NCBI RefSeq assembly: GCF_900110965.1 | Contig: NZ_FOFO01000002.1 | Span: forward strand, 1-64,000 | Origin: Ectothiorhodospira magna | GTDB taxonomy: Bacteria > Pseudomonadota > Gammaproteobacteria > Ectothiorhodospirales > Ectothiorhodospiraceae | DNA: 64,000 nt | Reading direction: 5' to 3' | Part shown: positions 46,028 through 55,123 of the stretch, piece by piece | How the letters are laid out: each line of letters opens with the position of its first letter | Numbering within the stretch: the stretch's first letter is position 1 | Made by a program: the position numbers and the translations under genes | The notes under the pieces: model-generated | Database searches by the model: none | What the model was told of the DNA's origin: nothing | The model's input: only the letters and a program-made list of their open reading frames with translations

Positions 46028-46963
46028 ATGAATCAATCTATTTTTAAACGAGTATTTGATCCGCCTCTGCGTCGTCTTCTCCAGCACGCAGGATATTCGG
46101 TTCGAAGACATCCTCAGCGTCCCGTTGATTTGCGAAGCGTCACTGATAACCCTGTTGCAGCAAAATATCTTGTTAATTGCTCCCCAGTGCTCCTGAATAT
46201 ACCAATCAATCGATGCCGGGGATTTGAAACTTTAAATTTTCAATTAGCGCCTAACATGAATCATCCTTTCGTTTTAACTGCATGCGCACTAATGAAAAAT
46301 ATAAAACTTAATTATTCCGAAAGTCCCTTGCGAATTTATTACGAACTATTCCAACCTAAAAATGCTTCAGAAGTTTTGTCAATCCCTAAAAAAAATTGTA
46401 AAAATTTTCAAAAAATAAAACCACTAGAAGCTGTAGAACCTTGGGACCGGGTTGATTCTCTGATTAGAAAAAATATACGTATCGAATTTATCAAGAAAGA
46501 AAACAAAAAAATGCAAAAATCTATTGATGCTAACCATGGAATTCAGTTTTGGGGATCGGTTTCTAATGAAAAGGGCGAAGTAGAAATTGCGCGACTTCGC
46601 GCTCTTTTATTAAGCATTAAAAAAAATGGATATCAGCGTCATGAAAAACCAGATGGAGATATAGTCGGGAGTATTATTGTAAGCGGATCGCGTTGGGCTG
46701 TCCGAACTTATAACGGACAACATCGTGCCGCAGTGCTTGCAGCACTAGGTTATGATCGAATCCCTATTCGCATCATGTTGAATGAAACGATAGGCATGGT
46801 ACATCGTGAAGATTTTCAACAATGGCCTCATGTGCGCGATCAACTTTATACACCAGAACAAGCTTTAAGTGTGTTCGACAATATGCTTGAAGGAAATCCA
46901 CCAGATGGGGCCAAGGAAGCAGCTAATCGTGCGGCTAAATGGTATCATAATAAAAAATTATGA
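46028..46963 (+). CDS. hypothetical protein with ParB-like segment
   Basis: A 311-residue AT-rich gene I do not recognise as a whole. Residues about 215-260 (YNGQHRAAVLAALGYDRIPIRIM) resemble the ParB/Srx-type box in which GxHR binds nucleotide; the related proteins in polysaccharide clusters are uncharacterised. The N-terminus is basic (KRVFDPPLRRLLQHAGYSVRR), and there is no signal peptide or membrane helix. It sits 17 bases after the ABC exporter and before a glycosyltransferase, so a role in surface glycan assembly or modification is possible. Confidence 0.7.
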   Translation: MNQSIFKRVFDPPLRRLLQHAGYSVRRHPQRPVDLRSVTDNPVAAKYLVNCSPVLLNIPINRCRGFETLNFQLAPNMNHPFVLTACALMKNIKLNYSESPLRIYYELFQPKNASEVLSIPKKNCKNFQKIKPLEAVEPWDRVDSLIRKNIRIEFIKKENKKMQKSIDANHGIQFWGSVSNEKGEVEIARLRALLLSIKKNGYQRHEKPDGDIVGSIIVSGSRWAVRTYNGQHRAAVLAALGYDRIPIRIMLNETIGMVHREDFQQWPHVRDQLYTPEQALSVFDNMLEGNPPDGAKEAANRAAKWYHNKKL

Positions 46964-47012
46964 TAGATTATTTTTTACCAATCAGCAATATTATTAAAGA
47001 CTGATTTCTCGC

Positions 47013-48029
47013 ATGACTGCTTTTTCCGACCAGCCACTAGTATCAGTCATCATGCCGATGTTTAACGTCGAGCAATATATTTCGGAATCGGTACAATCTA
47101 TACTGAATCAGACATTTGATTACTTAGAATTGATCATCATTGATGACGGATCAACTGACTCGTCCGCAGAAATAGTGCGCAAATTTTGCATTCAAGAAAA
47201 AAGGATTATTTTTATACAGCAAGAGAATCAAGGACAGAGCGCCGCAAGAAATTTTGGATTAAGCCTAGCTAATGGAAAGTATATTTACTTTATGGATAGC
47301 GATGATTTTCTTGATCTAAACGCTCTAAAAATGTTAGTGAGCTATGCTGAAAAAATGCAGCTTGATCTTGTTGCTTTCTCGGGAAAATCATTTACCAATG
47401 ACAAGCTTTCTCTGGATCGTTTTCAACATTATTATAGACCACCCATTACAAAACCGGTAAATGGGGTTGATCTGTTTTTAATACTTTCCAGAAAGAACCA
47501 ATTTATTGCATCACCCTGCCTTTATCTATTCCGTCGAGATTTAACAGAAACCACGGGTTTAGCATTTGACGTTGGATATATTCATGAAGATGAAGGCTTT
47601 ACACCTCTGCTTTTTATTCTTGCCACCCGCGCTATTTCTCTCGATGAGCATTTTTTTTGGCGCAGAGTTAGAAATGATTCCACAATGACGACACCCTTAT
47701 CTTATCGTAATGTCGAGGGCTTGATACAGGCGGCCTGCAAATTATCAATTGATGATAAATTTTTAATAAAATCAAGTTTTTTTAAATTAGTGCTGCTTAA
47801 AATAACACTTAAAAAAGCTCAGCGGCGACTTCTGCGCAATGCACGAAAGGTGGCAGAAACGATAGAGCGTCAAGTAAACTTCATTAGCAATATTAGAAAA
47901 CGCTTCGGTATAAAAGCGCTGTTAAGTATTGATCCAGCAATGATACTTTATGTCTATGCAAATCCGCTGTATCGTTTACTTCGCTCAGTGAAGCAAAAAC
48001 TGCATCTTAATGCAACTGATTCTCATTAA
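47013..48029 (+). CDS. family 2 glycosyltransferase
   Basis: A GT-A fold sugar transferase of 338 residues. It starts VSVIMPMFNVEQYISESVQS, followed by IIIDDGSTDSSAEIV and the metal-binding MDSDDFLDLN. The catalytic stretch near HEDEGFTP is the usual acceptor-side acidic motif. The C-terminal part is basic and may bind membrane. The gene is strongly AT-rich relative to the core. Donor and acceptor are unknown; context suggests exopolysaccharide or O-antigen synthesis. Confidence 0.9.
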   Translation: MTAFSDQPLVSVIMPMFNVEQYISESVQSILNQTFDYLELIIIDDGSTDSSAEIVRKFCIQEKRIIFIQQENQGQSAARNFGLSLANGKYIYFMDSDDFLDLNALKMLVSYAEKMQLDLVAFSGKSFTNDKLSLDRFQHYYRPPITKPVNGVDLFLILSRKNQFIASPCLYLFRRDLTETTGLAFDVGYIHEDEGFTPLLFILATRAISLDEHFFWRRVRNDSTMTTPLSYRNVEGLIQAACKLSIDDKFLIKSSFFKLVLLKITLKKAQRRLLRNARKVAETIERQVNFISNIRKRFGIKALLSIDPAMILYVYANPLYRLLRSVKQKLHLNATDSH

Positions 48030-48041
48030 TAAATGTAAACA

Positions 48042-48329
48042 ATGCGCTTAACCGACCAACAACGCCATATCATTCGCGAAGCCGGTTTGCGTCATTTTGG
48101 CGTAGTCCCGCGTGTGTTTGGATCGCGGTTGAACGATACGCAACGAGGCGGAGATATCGATTTATTTATTCCCGGCCCTTGGCCTGCCGAAGAAGCCGTT
48201 CTCAGGCGGATGCGCTTTTGTGCTGAACTTCAGCGGGAACTGGGTGAGCAAAAAATTGATGTATTAGTGGAATTACCGACACCTTCAGCGATTCAAGAGC
48301 AGGCAAAAAAGATTAGTGAGCTGGTATAA
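48042..48329 (+). CDS. MNT-type minimal nucleotidyltransferase
   Basis: A 95-residue protein with the polymerase-beta-like motif GSRLNDTQRGGDIDLFI, which supplies the metal-binding aspartates, plus a later aspartate in KIDVLVEL. Minimal nucleotidyltransferases usually act as antitoxins that AMPylate a partner HEPN toxin. No HEPN gene lies on either side: the flanking genes are glycosyltransferases. It is therefore an orphan, perhaps a remnant of a toxin-antitoxin pair carried with the island. Confidence 0.82.
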   Translation: MRLTDQQRHIIREAGLRHFGVVPRVFGSRLNDTQRGGDIDLFIPGPWPAEEAVLRRMRFCAELQRELGEQKIDVLVELPTPSAIQEQAKKISELV

Positions 48330-48438
48330 TAAATCTAATCGAATCATTCAATTCGGTTCCACACTCATAAAAAGCACCATCCGTCTGAATAATAAAAAAT
48401 CATCGAATTAAAATCAAAAAATAGCTGAGAATTTTCCC

Positions 48439-49449
48439 ATGACTCCCTTGGTTTCGGTGATCATACCCACTGCAAATCGCCCGCATTATCTGCCTCGTGC
48501 AGTTAAAAGTGCATTGGCCGGTATGCCACCTGGTGAAGTAGAAGTTATTGTGGTGCCGAATGGGCCGGATCAGTCGTGGCAAAAGTCACTGCAAGTCTTT
48601 GCGAATAATGCTGCTGTGCGGGTGATACCCATAACCCATGGTAACGCCAACGTAGCTCGCAATATTGGACTAATGAATGCGCGTGGAAATTACGTTCGTT
48701 TTCTGGATGACGACGATTATCTCTATCCCAACGCTGCTGTAGAGCAGTACAAAATATTAGAGAAATCCGATGCTGATGTGGTTTCAGGTAACGTGGATAT
48801 AGTAGATGAAATGGGAATACGTTTAGATATTTGGATACAGCCAAATATTGAAGATTTTTGTGTTGCTATCCTTGGGCCATGGCGCGCATGTCTAACGACA
48901 GCGCACGTCTATCGAACTACGGCTGTCCGTAAGATAACCTGGGTGCCTTCGGTTACATTAAGACAGGATGTGCATTGGCTATTTGAGCTATGCACCGCAA
49001 GCGATTTAAAGTGGAAGCGACTAAGCGAATCAGTTGGCGCATGGGTTCAACACCCGAATGCCCGAGTGTCCCTTGCAAGTACTGGAGACTCAAGCGGCGG
49101 CTTAACTATTCCTGCTCGTTACCGGGATCGAGACAAAGCAACAGTGAAGATACTTCTTTCTACATATAGGCGTCTGGCCGAGCAAGACCGGCTTACACCT
49201 GCCCGGCAGGAGGCTGTAGCACTCGGCCTATGGGGCTGCGTGCATTCATCATTCTTTCTGAATCCAATCGATTGGACGCAGGTGGCAAAAACAGCGTTGG
49301 AAATCTATCCTGATTCACGTCCGATCCAGCCCATTTACGCATGGCCGGGCTTTCGGCATTTATCGCCAATTGCAATCCAATGGCTGCTGCTGCCAAAGCG
49401 ATGGTTGGGCTATCGTATTCGCTACTTCAGGAAGCGGAATCGATTTTAG
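48439..49449 (+). CDS. family 2 glycosyltransferase
   Basis: A 336-residue GT-A enzyme starting PLVSVIIPTANRPHYLPRAV, with NVARNIGLMNARGNYVRFLDDDDYL containing the DDD metal motif. It is less AT-rich than the gene before it. A gap of about 110 bases without recognisable signals separates it from the MNT gene. Convergent with the Stealth gene. Substrates unknown. Confidence 0.88.
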   Translation: MTPLVSVIIPTANRPHYLPRAVKSALAGMPPGEVEVIVVPNGPDQSWQKSLQVFANNAAVRVIPITHGNANVARNIGLMNARGNYVRFLDDDDYLYPNAAVEQYKILEKSDADVVSGNVDIVDEMGIRLDIWIQPNIEDFCVAILGPWRACLTTAHVYRTTAVRKITWVPSVTLRQDVHWLFELCTASDLKWKRLSESVGAWVQHPNARVSLASTGDSSGGLTIPARYRDRDKATVKILLSTYRRLAEQDRLTPARQEAVALGLWGCVHSSFFLNPIDWTQVAKTALEIYPDSRPIQPIYAWPGFRHLSPIAIQWLLLPKRWLGYRIRYFRKRNRF

Positions 49450-49492
49450 CCGAGGTTTCTGTTGCTTCTAAAATCTGTATCGGCATATTAAT

Positions 49493-50512
49493 TTAATTTA
49501 TCGCAGTGAGACGAGAGTCTAAAAAGCGGATCACAGTTTTGCGGTGTTCGCTGCTGGCTTCTTCTAGGCTTTGCACGCAGAGAAATCGGTATTTGCACTC
49601 TTCCGCATGTAGCTGTTTGAGCTTTCGGCAAATCGCATGGTGCGATTCACGATTAAAGCAAATCATTACTGCTTCGTGATCGGAAATCAGTTTTGCGTTA
49701 TTGGTGCCGATTTCAAGATGGTGGGCTAGAAAGGTAGCAACAAACTGGCTGGCATCCCGAAAAGAATAGCGAATATTCTCAGCAAAATGATCGGGGTGAT
49801 TTTTGAAGTAGTTAGCCAACGTTTCTCTATGCAGCGCATGAGGTGCATGAGGTGTCTTGTAGTATAGGTAGCGGGCGCCAGCAAGTTGTGCGGCCTTCAT
49901 TTGCTGAAGCAAACTCATCGCGCGGTTGATACCAAAAAGAGTTTTTGCAAAATGATTTATAATTATACTAAGCTTGATCCGCATGGGGCCAAAGCGTTGT
50001 ATTAATTTCCAACGCCCTCTTAACACGACACAATCCCCAAGAAAAAAATCTTCAGGCTGAACTGGCTGAATTAAAAAAAAATCATCATTTAAATATAAAA
50101 ATCTTCTTGCTAGCCCTGGAATACGCCAAAGTGCGGTTTCGATCGTAATTGAATTGAATGTAGGTAGTACAGATTCATACCCTTGAAAGATTGTCTTATG
50201 ATCAACAATCTTTACCCCCAAGCGTTTACGTGTGGCGGAATCAAGAAAAGCAGGACACTGCCCGTCAGTGACCAAGTGTATCGTTCGAATCCATGGTGCG
50301 AAACCACGCAGCAGCTTGATGCAGTACACGATCTCCCCATTATCCTTGAACCGGGTTGGATCACGCCCAGCCGCAATCGGCAAATTTTTTACTTTTTTTT
50401 CAGCATTTAAAGCCTCTAAGCGTTTGCGAAAATGCACTGGGTCTTCACCATCAACCCATGTTATCACTGCGTCGATTTCATGTTGTGTATTTTGGGGTTT
50501 TTTTATCTTCAA
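49493..50512 (-). CDS. Stealth-family capsular polysaccharide phosphotransferase
   Basis: The four Stealth regions are visible: CR1 IDAVITWVDGEDP, CR2 FKDNGEIVYCIKLLRGFAPW followed by TIHLVTDGQ, CR3 NSITIETALWRIPGLARRFLYLNDDFF (described here in parts), and CR4 near ISDHEAVMI. Such enzymes transfer sugar-1-phosphates to build phosphodiester-linked capsules; relatives include SacB of Neisseria and the human GlcNAc-1-phosphotransferase. Its 339 residues are typical. It is on the strand opposite the glycosyltransferases and is AT-rich. It suggests that the surface glycan contains sugar-phosphate linkages. Confidence 0.9.
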   Translation of the reverse strand: MKIKKPQNTQHEIDAVITWVDGEDPVHFRKRLEALNAEKKVKNLPIAAGRDPTRFKDNGEIVYCIKLLRGFAPWIRTIHLVTDGQCPAFLDSATRKRLGVKIVDHKTIFQGYESVLPTFNSITIETALWRIPGLARRFLYLNDDFFLIQPVQPEDFFLGDCVVLRGRWKLIQRFGPMRIKLSIIINHFAKTLFGINRAMSLLQQMKAAQLAGARYLYYKTPHAPHALHRETLANYFKNHPDHFAENIRYSFRDASQFVATFLAHHLEIGTNNAKLISDHEAVMICFNRESHHAICRKLKQLHAEECKYRFLCVQSLEEASSEHRKTVIRFLDSRLTAIN

Positions 50513-50564
50513 TTTATACTATGCTCACTTTTAAAGTTGCAATATACTTTCTAAGTTCTAAGCC

Positions 50565-51971
50565 TCAATCAACATCAATCACCACCGCCCGCCCCCGCTT
50601 TGCATAAAGTGCCTGCAGCGCATCCCCAAGGGCCTGCCGGGCTGCCAGATCCCCATGTACCAAACGGATTCTTGACGGCCACCGCTTCATCTGGCGTACA
50701 AAGCGGACCAAATCCCGCTGATCGGCATGGCCGGAATAACCGCTCACGGTACGCACACCGGCGCGAATGGTATAGCGCTGGCCGTCCAGCATCACCCAGC
50801 CACCCCTGGGTCCATGTTTCTGGATATCATGCCCCGGCGTTCCCGCCGCCTGATAGCCCACGAACAGCACCTGATGCTGCTCGCTCTCCAGCATGGCCTT
50901 GAGATAATCGACGACCCGCCCCCCCGCCGCCATCCCGCTGGCAGCCAGCACCACGGCGGGACGCCCCGTTCGAGCCAGATATTCCACTGTCTGCAGATGC
51001 TCCTCGTGGCTCTCGACAGTATAGAGATTTTCGAATCCAAGGGGCCGCCTGCCAGCCTGCAGACGATTTTTGGCCTCGGCATTCCACCAGGGCTTGAGTT
51101 GGCGGTACACCTGGGTAAACCGGGCAGCCAGCGGTGAGTCCACAATAATCTCCAGATCCGCCCAAGGCGATTGGCCAGAATGGATCAGGTCTTCCAACTC
51201 GTACAGCAATTCCTGGGTGCGACCAATGCTGAAGGCGGGAATGATCACCGTGCCATTGTTTTTGAGCGCCTGGGCGATGGCTTCTCCCAGGGCCTGCTGG
51301 CGATTGGCCCGGTTGCCGTGCAGCCGATTTCCGTAAGTGGATTCCAGAATCAGCCAGTCTGCATGGTGGGGCGAACGGGGTGCCGGCAGCAGGGGGGTAT
51401 CAGGAGCACCCAGATCCCCGGAAAACACAATCCGTTGTTCCCGGTTCCGACGCTTGTCCTGCCAGGCCACTTTGACATAGGCCGAGCCAAGAATATGCCC
51501 GGCCCGCTCCAGACGCACCCGCAGCAATAGATCAGACGTGTCCGCCACGGTATGCCATTGGCCGTAGCACAGTGGCTGCAACTGGCCTTGTACCTGCTGG
51601 AGAAACCGCTGAATGAGATTTTCGTCTCGGGTAAAACCTACCTTGAGGGCGTCTTCGATCACCAGGGGGAGCAACTGGGCACTGGGTGGGGAACATAGAA
51701 TCGGTCCCCGATAGCCGGCGGCCAGGAGATAAGGCAGGCGCCCGATATGGTCGATATGCACATGGGTAACCACCAGCGCCCGGACTGTGCTGATGTCAAA
51801 ATTCACTTCCAGTTGCTCGAAGGCATCGCTGCTGGCGTCTTCGCCCTGGAATAGTCCGCAATCTACGAGTAAAGAGTGGTTTTCGTCGGCTATCAATTGA
51901 TGGCAGCTGCCGGTTACACCGGTGGCGCCACCATGAGAAATCAGGGTGGGATGGTGATCAAGTATGGACAT
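50565..51971 (-). CDS. beta-CASP metallo-beta-lactamase fold RNA-processing hydrolase
   Basis: A 468-residue protein with metal motif THVHIDHIGRLPYL, FSGDLGAPD, the beta-CASP insertion starting LILESTYGNRLHG, and a C-terminal RMMBL-type segment (VSGYSGHADQRDLVRF). It belongs to the CPSF73/YSH1-like group of bacterial proteins that cut RNA or single-stranded nucleic acid ends. The catalytic histidines and aspartates look intact. It returns to GC-rich composition, marking the right edge of the AT-rich island. It overlaps the Rpn fragment by 14 bases. Confidence 0.9.
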   Translation of the reverse strand: MSILDHHPTLISHGGATGVTGSCHQLIADENHSLLVDCGLFQGEDASSDAFEQLEVNFDISTVRALVVTHVHIDHIGRLPYLLAAGYRGPILCSPPSAQLLPLVIEDALKVGFTRDENLIQRFLQQVQGQLQPLCYGQWHTVADTSDLLLRVRLERAGHILGSAYVKVAWQDKRRNREQRIVFSGDLGAPDTPLLPAPRSPHHADWLILESTYGNRLHGNRANRQQALGEAIAQALKNNGTVIIPAFSIGRTQELLYELEDLIHSGQSPWADLEIIVDSPLAARFTQVYRQLKPWWNAEAKNRLQAGRRPLGFENLYTVESHEEHLQTVEYLARTGRPAVVLAASGMAAGGRVVDYLKAMLESEQHQVLFVGYQAAGTPGHDIQKHGPRGGWVMLDGQRYTIRAGVRTVSGYSGHADQRDLVRFVRQMKRWPSRIRLVHGDLAARQALGDALQALYAKRGRAVVIDVD

Positions 51972-52380
51972 GGCTTGTTTCCTGCTGCAGCGCCTTCACT
52001 TCAGCCAGGGACAGACCGGTGGTCTGGGCAATCTGATCGTCGGTGAGCACGCCCAGCTTGAGCAGGTTGATGGCCGTCAGGCGCTGCCCTTTCTGCAGGC
52101 CAATCTCTTCACCCTCCTGCCGACCCTTCTGCTCCCCCTCCCGCCGGGCTTCATTCAACAGTGACACTTCGTCACGCAGCGCCCGCTCACGCACAAACGC
52201 CAGCCGCTGGGCTTCCTCGTCGGCACTCAGTTCCCGGATGCGGCTCATGGCCCGCTTGACCGGCTCGTGCACAACCTTGGCCATGATGAATTCCTCCCGC
52301 CAATGCTTGAAAAAGGTGATCCAGGCATGCAACGGACCTTCCGGTACGCCAAGACGATCCGCCTTGTTCAGCCAAGGACA
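51958..52380 (-). pseudogene. C-terminal fragment of an Rpn/PD-(D/E)XK transposase-like gene
   Basis: The frame begins without a start near 52380 (LNKADRLGVPEGPL), matching the middle-to-end part of Rpn/YhgA-type proteins. The catalytic nuclease half is missing, replaced by the TPR gene. Within it, ATG 52284 (MAKVVHEPVKRAMSRIREL) is preceded by a strong GGGAGG ribosome site, giving a 108-residue product with helical, charged repeats (EGEQKGRQEGEEIGLQKG). In E. coli, small proteins made from internal starts in rpn genes act as antitoxins of the full-length nuclease, so this remnant may still encode such a product. Confidence 0.75.
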
Positions 52381-52396
52381 GACCAGAGGCTAATGT

Positions 52397-52906
52397 TCAA
52401 CGATACAAACTGGCCAACTCAGGTGAAGCGTCAATATCCTGCCGGGAAGATGGGTCCACTCGCAGTGCCTTGTCCAGAGACTTGCGGGCTTTGTCCGGGC
52501 GATTGGCGCGGAGGTAGGCCCAGGCCAGATCGAAGTGCCCCGCCTTGTCCTTGGGGTGCCGGATGACCGCCTGCTCAAAGGCGGCGATGGCACCGGATAT
52601 GTCGTCCTGATGGAGCTTTTCCCAACCCAGGGCGTTGTAGCCGTTGAACGTGTCGGGATCGGCCTTGAGCGCCGCCTCGATCAGGCTGATCCGCCGCTCA
52701 GGGGATTCCACCCGGTAGCTGGCCTGGATTAATTGCTGGGCCTTGGCATTGCGATACAGCCGATCCTCCACCTGGCTCTGCCATACCTGCAGTTCCCGGC
52801 GCAGGGCACGGACCCGGATGTACTCAATGTATCCCAGCAGGATTACACCCAGCGCCAGAATGGAAACCAGCAGGGCGAGTACGGCAAAGTAGTCTTGTAT
52901 GTCCAT
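52397..52906 (-). CDS. membrane-anchored TPR protein
   Basis: A 169-residue protein with one N-terminal membrane helix (LALLVSILALGVILLGYIEYI), a short coiled coil and about three TPR-like helix pairs (DTFNGYNALGWEKLHQDD, GHFDLAWAYLRANRPDKA). There is no catalytic motif. It lies downstream of the glycosyltransferases on the same strand and may be an accessory scaffold in surface glycan or pilus-related assembly. I do not know its specific family. Confidence 0.75.
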   Translation of the reverse strand: MDIQDYFAVLALLVSILALGVILLGYIEYIRVRALRRELQVWQSQVEDRLYRNAKAQQLIQASYRVESPERRISLIEAALKADPDTFNGYNALGWEKLHQDDISGAIAAFEQAVIRHPKDKAGHFDLAWAYLRANRPDKARKSLDKALRVDPSSRQDIDASPELASLYR

Positions 52907-53013
52907 ACAGAAGGCACATGGCATCTGGTGTGGATTTGAGGTCTATGGTGGGGCAACTGCGGCGCTGGCTCAAGCCGTCCACTCCTCCAACATCGCTCCA
53001 TACTGCTCGGCAA

Positions 53014-54171
53014 TCACCCGCATTCAGCCAAAAGATGCCCACAAACCTCTCTCGTCTTTGCTCCAAATCGCTCCCACGCAAAACGGCTGGAAAATTCCCG
53101 GCAGCGTTCCGGCGTGATTTCTGTCTGGCTGTCAGATAAAAGATCAATGACCGTTTTTGAAAATGCAGCGTAATCCCCCGTCGGAACCAATCGACCCGAT
53201 ACCCCATCGGCAACTGCATCCGGGACGCCACCAGAAGCAAAAGCAACCGTGGGCAGGCCATGGGCAGCGGCTTCAATGGCAACCATGCCAAAACCTTCCA
53301 CATCACCCGGCAAATTCAATACCGGGAAAATATGGAGAGCACTGGACCGATAGGCTTGCATGAGCATCTCTTCATCCACCTTGCCAAGAAACCGCAGATG
53401 TTTCCCCAGCCCCATATCTTCAGCCTCCCGCCGGATGGCTTCAAGCCGGTTGGCGCGTCTGGCGCCCAATGTCTCAGTGGCCTCCGCGCCAATGATCACC
53501 AGCAATACGTCTGGTCTGACAGAGACAATGGCGGGCAAGGCATGACGGACAAATTCCAGCAGTCCCTTGCGAGCCGTAAGCCGACCAACACTGAGCAATA
53601 TGGTCCTGCCCACGGCATTGATGGACTGAAGGAATGCCGCCGTATCATATCGGGAAGTGACATCGGGCAAGGTGACCCCCGGATGCAATACCTTGATTCG
53701 CCGAGGATCAATGCCAACATTCCGAGCCAGTTGGGCAGTGTGGTGGCTATTGGTCAATGCCAGGTCCATGCGCTGAATACAGGGCAGGAAAAAGGCACGA
53801 TAAAGCGGATGACTGGCAATCAAGTCCAGACCATGCAGGTAAACAGCAGTCCGGGCACTGCAGAGACGGCTGCCAAGCCAGACATGGGGCGCCGTGACAC
53901 CACTGCCGGCTATCAGTAGATCAGGACGAAAATGGCGGGTATTGCTCAAGGTGGTGACCAAGCTCTCCAGCATGAAGCGATACAAGGGAGCGCTGGCAAA
54001 GGTTTTCAGAGCCTGGGTTCCGACCGGTGCACGTTGCTGACTGCCGTGGGGACCGCTGATGGCTACGGCAAATTCCTGAGCGAGTTCCTGGGCCAGATGC
54101 CAGTTCAGTCGCTCCATGCCACCGGTCAGTGGCGGTAGATTGCGGGTGACGAGCAGAATTTTCCGATTCAC
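53014..54171 (-). CDS. family 4 glycosyltransferase (GT-B)
   Basis: A 385-residue GT-B enzyme. The N-terminal acceptor domain starts KILLVTRNLPPLTGGMERLN. The C-terminal donor domain has LLSVGRLTARKGLLEF and the EX7E motif in EGFGMVAIEAAAHGLP. It probably adds a hexose from a nucleotide sugar to a lipid-linked glycan on the cytoplasmic face. It starts six bases after the DPM-like gene ends, so the two are likely co-transcribed. Confidence 0.92.
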   Translation of the reverse strand: MNRKILLVTRNLPPLTGGMERLNWHLAQELAQEFAVAISGPHGSQQRAPVGTQALKTFASAPLYRFMLESLVTTLSNTRHFRPDLLIAGSGVTAPHVWLGSRLCSARTAVYLHGLDLIASHPLYRAFFLPCIQRMDLALTNSHHTAQLARNVGIDPRRIKVLHPGVTLPDVTSRYDTAAFLQSINAVGRTILLSVGRLTARKGLLEFVRHALPAIVSVRPDVLLVIIGAEATETLGARRANRLEAIRREAEDMGLGKHLRFLGKVDEEMLMQAYRSSALHIFPVLNLPGDVEGFGMVAIEAAAHGLPTVAFASGGVPDAVADGVSGRLVPTGDYAAFSKTVIDLLSDSQTEITPERCREFSSRFAWERFGAKTREVCGHLLAECG

Positions 54172-54177
54172 GATGAC

Positions 54178-55056
54178 CTAATCGCCCCCATCCCGCGTAT
54201 GCACCGTATCCTTATACATCAACTGGGTGATCTGCTCCGACACCAGTCCGATGAGGAACACGGTCACTGCCGAGGTGAGCATGAAGATGGTCCCTCCGGT
54301 CAGGCGGCCCATGCTGAGGAAGGTGTAGGCGTAATAGGTCAGGCCAAACAGCCCCTGGATGGCGGCGATGGGGACGAATATTTTCAGGGGCGAGTAAAGG
54401 GTGCCGATGCGGAAGATGATGAGCAGGAAACGCAATCCGTCCTGCAGGGGCTTGATGTGGCTCTTGCCCACCCGCCTGGCGGCCTGGATGGGGATGTAGC
54501 GCACCGGATACCCGGCCCGGAAGAAGGCCATGGTGATGGTGGTGGGATAGGAAAATCCATTGGGCAGCAGATAGAGAAATTCCCGAAATTTGTCCGCCCG
54601 TACCGCCCGAAATCCCGAGGTGAGGTCTTCCACCCGATGTCCGGTCATGTAACTGGCCAGCCGGTTGTAAAACCCGTTGGCCAGTCCTCGCCCCAGATTG
54701 GCCTGGGAGCCTTTCTGCCGGGCGCCCACCACCATGTCATAGCCGTCATCCAGGGCGGCAAGCAGATGGGGAATGTCGGCGGGATCATGCTGGCCATCGG
54801 CGTCCATGAATACGATCACGTCGCCGGCAGCGGCGCGGGCGCCGGATTTGATGGCGGCGCCGTTGCCCATGCCGTAGGGATGGCTGATGACCCGCGCCCC
54901 CGCCGCCTCGGCTCTGGCGGCGGTGTCGTCGCTGGAGCCGTCGTTGACCACGATGACCTGGGCCGTGGGCAGGGTTTGCAGGATGCCCTGTATCACCTGG
55001 GCAATCACCCCGCTCTCGTTCCTGGCGGGCAGGACTATGCTGATGCTGGTTTCCAT
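54178..55056 (-). CDS. DPM/GtrB-type polyprenyl-phosphate glycosyltransferase
   Basis: The first 230 residues form a GT2 domain (SISIVLPARNESGVIAQVIQ, VVNDGSSDDTAARAEAAGA, MDADGQHDPADIP, LTSGFRAVRADKF) typical of dolichol-phosphate mannose synthase-like enzymes. Two membrane helices at the C-terminus resemble GtrB. Such enzymes make polyprenyl-phosphate sugars, the donors used by GT-C transferases on the periplasmic side. The next gene upstream on the same strand is a GT-C-like protein, 67 bases away. ATG 55056 begins the conserved domain. Confidence 0.92.
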   Translation of the reverse strand: METSISIVLPARNESGVIAQVIQGILQTLPTAQVIVVNDGSSDDTAARAEAAGARVISHPYGMGNGAAIKSGARAAAGDVIVFMDADGQHDPADIPHLLAALDDGYDMVVGARQKGSQANLGRGLANGFYNRLASYMTGHRVEDLTSGFRAVRADKFREFLYLLPNGFSYPTTITMAFFRAGYPVRYIPIQAARRVGKSHIKPLQDGLRFLLIIFRIGTLYSPLKIFVPIAAIQGLFGLTYYAYTFLSMGRLTGGTIFMLTSAVTVFLIGLVSEQITQLMYKDTVHTRDGGD

Positions 55057-55123
55057 GTTTTGCCTATACGGGCCGGGAGGCATGATATTTTGGCTTGATC
55101 ATCAATGGATGACACAGACTCTC

